Part shown: in pieces, positions 18,816 through 21,197 of the stretch | Layout of the letters: every line of letters starts with the position of its first letter | Numbering within the stretch: position 1 is the stretch's first letter | Origin: Pelargonium nanum | Taxonomy: Eukaryota > Streptophyta > Magnoliopsida > Geraniales > Geraniaceae | Assembly (NCBI GenBank): GCA_036897485.1 | Contig: JAYMTF010001810.1 | Coordinates: 1 to 21,197, forward strand | Direction: 5' to 3' | DNA length: 21,197 bases | Notes under the pieces: model-generated | Told to the model about the DNA's origin: nothing | What the model saw: only the letters and a program-made list of their open reading frames with translations | Databases searched by the model: none | Made by a program: the position numbers and the translations under genes

Positions 18816-19105
18816 ACCCATCTCTTACATAATTTTCAATACTTATTACTAAGGAAATGCTTTATAAGAATCTTAAATTATTATCATTTCATTTAAAAGA
18901 AACATATCTTATTAAAGTCAATGCTAATATAACAATGACTTACTACGCACCACATAACTATCCGTTGTTTCTGATAATGGTATAAATAGTTTACGTGAGC
19001 AGAAAATCAATAACCCCAATAACTAATAAGACGAAATGACTATTTTTCCTTTCATTGGATTTTAAATTTTCAAATGGATGTCATTAACCTACATGTGCAA
19101 CACAA
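18816..19105. other. Spacer, shortened relative to copy 1
   Basis: About 300 bp here stand for about 1.3 kb in the first block (6760-8070). No gene seen. Confidence 0.4.
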
Positions 19106-19109
19106 TTCT

Positions 19110-19495
19110 AGACTAGTTGTTTCTCGTACTCGTTTCCTAATTGCATTCTCAATTTGTTGATCCGTCCAGAGATTTAGTATGGGCGTGCATCTTCTGGATT
19201 TTTCGAGCAAATTAGCATATCAACTCTCAAGGTTTTGACCTAAGCATAGAAGAGACTGGCACAAAGAAAATGAAAGACATTAATTTCAGTAATAAGAGGT
19301 TTGAAGTTGATATAATTACCATCTGTACCTCTATTTTTTTCTCTCTCTCTATGTTATTTTAAAATCTTTTGATGTGAGAGGAAATTTTTTTCTTTTGGGA
19401 TTATGAATTTATGATTGTGGGTCTAAGGTGGGCTTTTTTTATTGGTAAAAATGATAAATTGTTGTTGCATGTAGAGTTTGTGCTTTAGAAAACTG
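19110..19495 (+). pseudogene. PDS5 5'-end relic: leader, first exon, start of intron 1
   Basis: The sequence parallels 8070-8565: GTTTCTC..CGTTTCCTAATT, then GGGCGTGCATCTTCTGG for GGGCGTGGCTCTTCTGG, then GCAAATTAGCA, then AAAGAAAATG at the start codon. The ATG (19270-19272) is kept, but the coding part of exon 1 is largely deleted and rewritten; only pieces such as AGAGGTTTGAAG survive. The intron-1 start (CCTCT..TTCTCTCTC, TATGATTGTGGGTCT, TTGGTAAAAATGATAA) is easier to follow. Homology stops at about 19495. It cannot encode PDS5. The promoter-like part may still be read. Confidence 0.75.
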
Positions 19496-19499
19496 ATTC

Positions 19500-20134
19500 A
19501 CTCTTTTTTTTTTCCACAGTAAACCTCATGAGCCATTGACTTGAGAGTGGAACACATGAAATTTGCACTAGCGAAATGCAGAGCAAAAGCTCATATGGTT
19601 CCTTCACATTCTTTTCTATTGTTCCTTTTTTATTTTTGTCTTCTTCAAGTTCTTGATTATGGTAGTTTGATCTTTTTATCCGCAAGCGATACTTCAAGCT
19701 TTCTTTATAAGGTCTCGAGTTCGCAATCTAAGAACAATGGTCATTTGTATATAATATTCATTTTATACGATGTAATGTGAATTAGATAAAATTTATGAGT
19801 ATTAATGTGTGTATAGCATTCAATGTCATGTTCATTTATTAGTTTTTGTGAACAATGTAAAAAGAGTTTTATTTAACGTTGTTTTGTTACATTGTGGGTT
19901 TGCATATGTGATACATTCGTAAAAAAATGTGGCACATCACAAAAATGATAGTTTTTACTGTAATTTTGTAATGATGAAGATATTTTATTAAGTAGAAGAC
20001 ATTATTACTTATATCGAGTATCTATATTGCTCTGACAATGAAGCATTGGTAAGCTTTTCGGGCTGAGGTCACATCAACCTAGATCTTGTTCTATTCTTCT
20101 TCTACTTTTGTTTGTGAATAGTTTTAATTTATTC
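19500..20134. other. Gene-free stretch after the duplicated block
   Basis: I recognise no exon of PDS5 or of any other gene. The frames at 19485-19780 on both strands overlap each other and show no domain. This may be the original 3' flank of the PDS5 gene, displaced by the duplication, or unrelated sequence. Confidence 0.4.
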
Positions 20135-20440
20135 TTTTTTGGTTAAATGTTTGTAGACCCCTTGGACTTGTCTAAATTATAGAGTTGACCCTCGGTCCAG
20201 GACTTTTATTATTTTCAACCATGGATTGACACATTTTTATAATTGCACCTTTGTTACCTGCTACAACAAGTTGTTTAATTACATGTAGGACAAATTGCCA
20301 CGTCACTGTGCCACCTCACTCTCATCGCCACATCACTCACTTAACCCTCCAAGCCAATGCATTTTTTGAGATTATAACCTCTCAAACGACTACGTTTTTT
20401 AGAAAACTGAACCACAAAAAATTGAAACACAACTCTTGAG
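20135..20440. mobile_element. Non-autonomous transposon-like repeat
   Basis: The stretch has features common in plant high-copy non-coding repeats. These are GTAGACCCCTTGGACTTG and ACCCTCGGTCCAGGACTTTT near 20153-20205, a GCCACGTCACTG cluster with further CCAC-TCA repeats at 20297-20335, and an imperfect palindrome AAACGACTACGTTT at 20384-20397. No coding frame is credible. Class and exact ends cannot be set by eye; from memory of similar repeats the element probably reads on the minus strand. Confidence 0.45.
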
Positions 20441-20820
20441 GAAGATGAACAATCAAAACAGATGGTAGATAAAAAGAAGATACTTGAGATAAATATATAA
20501 ACTGTAAACATAGAATATTAGAACAATATCAAAATAAAATATAGATTGTAATTTACTGGAACTTCAGATTTGATATTGGTTTGGCATAAGTGGTTGGAGA
20601 GACATGTGAATAAAGCATATATGGATTGAGTGAGTGTAGAGAAAAGGAAGAGCATCTACTTGGTGTGAGCATGAGCTGCCATTGATACATGATTTGCAAA
20701 TATGATATTGGCTTGGAATTGGGATAGAGATGTGGTCTGGTCATTGGCACTTATTTTTATAGAGGGATGTTGTTTTGTAGCTTTTGTCAAGAGAAAATTA
20801 CAAAAGCGAGAGGACAGTGA
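20441..20820. other. AT-rich spacer within the terminal repeat region
   Basis: No gene recognised. TTTGATATTGGTTTGGCAT (20570) and ATGATATTGGCTTGGAAT (20701) look like a short internal repeat. Confidence 0.35.
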
Positions 20821-20824
20821 TAAC

Positions 20825-21105
20825 TGGCCAGGGTACGACTATCCTCCCGGCAGAAATCTCAGACGCTTGCTAACTCCGGCGGACCTCCCGACGACTAGAT
20901 TCGACACAGGCGATGGCTCCCGGCGACACTTCTGACAACATCTGACGAAGAAAATCATGGCTTGCGGTAGCATATCCGACGACCAGATCTGGTCTCGTAA
21001 CCAATCGACTATATCGCCGGCGAAACATGAGAGGAGGCTCGGAAGAAGCTTGGCTGAATCGGAGATGGCAGCTTCAAGGCGGTGTACAATTTTCACTTAT
21101 TGTTT
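20825..21105. other. GC-rich island with frames on both strands, open to the window edge
   Basis: The island is clearly richer in G and C than anything else in the intergenic parts, with repeated CCGGCG and GACGA words. On the plus strand an ATG at 20957 opens a frame of 80 codons that is still open at 21197. On the minus strand an 85-codon frame covers 21096-20839. Neither shows a domain that I know. It may be the first exon or leader of a gene to the right, or captured gene sequence inside a transposon, as the flanking direct repeats suggest. Confidence 0.3.
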
Positions 21106-21197
21106 TGGGTTTCAATTTGTCGAAAACGAAGACGTTTTGGACAATGTGAAGCCAAAAAATGAAACACTCTCTCTCACTAATTCAGAGTTGAAAAACT

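Larger units (their letters stand above)
16220..19495 (+). repeat. Second copy of a local segmental duplication (first copy 3043-8565)
   Basis: Homologous landmarks occur in the same order and orientation in both blocks: eS12 exon 3 to 3' flank (3043-4140 and 16220-17165), heat-shock-like tandem repeats with TATA and leader (5605-5956 and 17831-18123), SINE-like element (6560-6760 and 18606-18815), and PDS5 leader, exon 1 and start of intron 1 (about 8070-8565 and 19110-19495). The second block is shorter by about 2.2 kb. It lacks the segment with the 89-codon frame and I find no LINE in it. The remaining 15 exons of PDS5 are not seen after 19495. Confidence 0.85.
20383..21170 (+). repeat. 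About 50-bp imperfect direct repeats flanking the final segment
   Basis: CAAACGACTACGTTTT...CACAAAAAATTGAAACAC at 20383-20430 resembles AAAACGAAGACGTTTT...GCCAAAAAATGAAACAC at 21123-21167 in order and spacing. The interval between them is about 740 bp and holds the GC-rich island. This could be two copies of one repeat family or the two sides of a larger element. Confidence 0.5.

Noticed and set aside
19485..19780. PDS5 exon 2 or later exons after the relic
   Set aside because: I searched for ITAPHPPYNDD, Tudor and other landmark coding stretches and saw none.
1..21197. CRISPR array, operon or bacterial mobile system
   Set aside because: Intron-containing plant genes throughout; no regularly spaced short repeats with unique spacers.

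Overview
The window looks like nuclear DNA of a flowering plant, most likely a eudicot. It is AT-rich, its genes are split by short GT..AG introns, it has plant ribosomal-gene promoter motifs (site II and telo-box), and it is full of small transposon relics. I cannot name the species from sequence alone. It holds two real protein genes, both on the + strand: a cytosolic 40S ribosomal protein eS12 (RPS12) gene and a 16-exon plant PDS5-type sister chromatid cohesion gene with a C-terminal Tudor domain.

Layout: 1-164 is the 3' end of a Helitron. 165-1950 is gene-free sequence with unrecognised repeat-like pieces. 1960-3920 is the eS12 promoter, leader intron and five-exon gene. 3921-8100 is intergenic and contains a short 5'-truncated LINE with an 11-bp target duplication (4843-5070), three tandem repeats carrying heat-shock-element-like motifs (about 5600-5870), a SINE-like element (about 6560-6760) and an unexplained 89-codon frame. 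8100-16186 is the PDS5-like gene (724 codons as I splice it). Its first intron holds a degenerate minisatellite, three consecutive 60-nt exons are tandem copies of each other, and one intron holds a MITE. 16220-19495 is a second, decayed copy of the stretch 3043-8565: an eS12 pseudogene without its first exons, then the same heat-shock-like repeats and SINE-like element in the same order, then the promoter, leader and wrecked first exon of PDS5. 19500-21197 is gene-free sequence that ends in transposon-like material and a GC-rich island with a frame open to the window edge.

The main discovery is the local segmental duplication (order A-B-C-A'-B'-C'). Its left breakpoint lies within about 35 bp of the PDS5 stop codon, so the PDS5 transcript probably has a 3' UTR made from an eS12 pseudogene, including a still intact eS12 intron. 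The second discovery is the in-frame exon triplication inside PDS5. The two genes have unrelated jobs (translation; cohesion and chromatin). Apart from that shared junction they show no functional link.

Splice sites, reading frames and repeat relationships were read by eye. All exon sums were checked to keep frame, but no alignment program or database was used.
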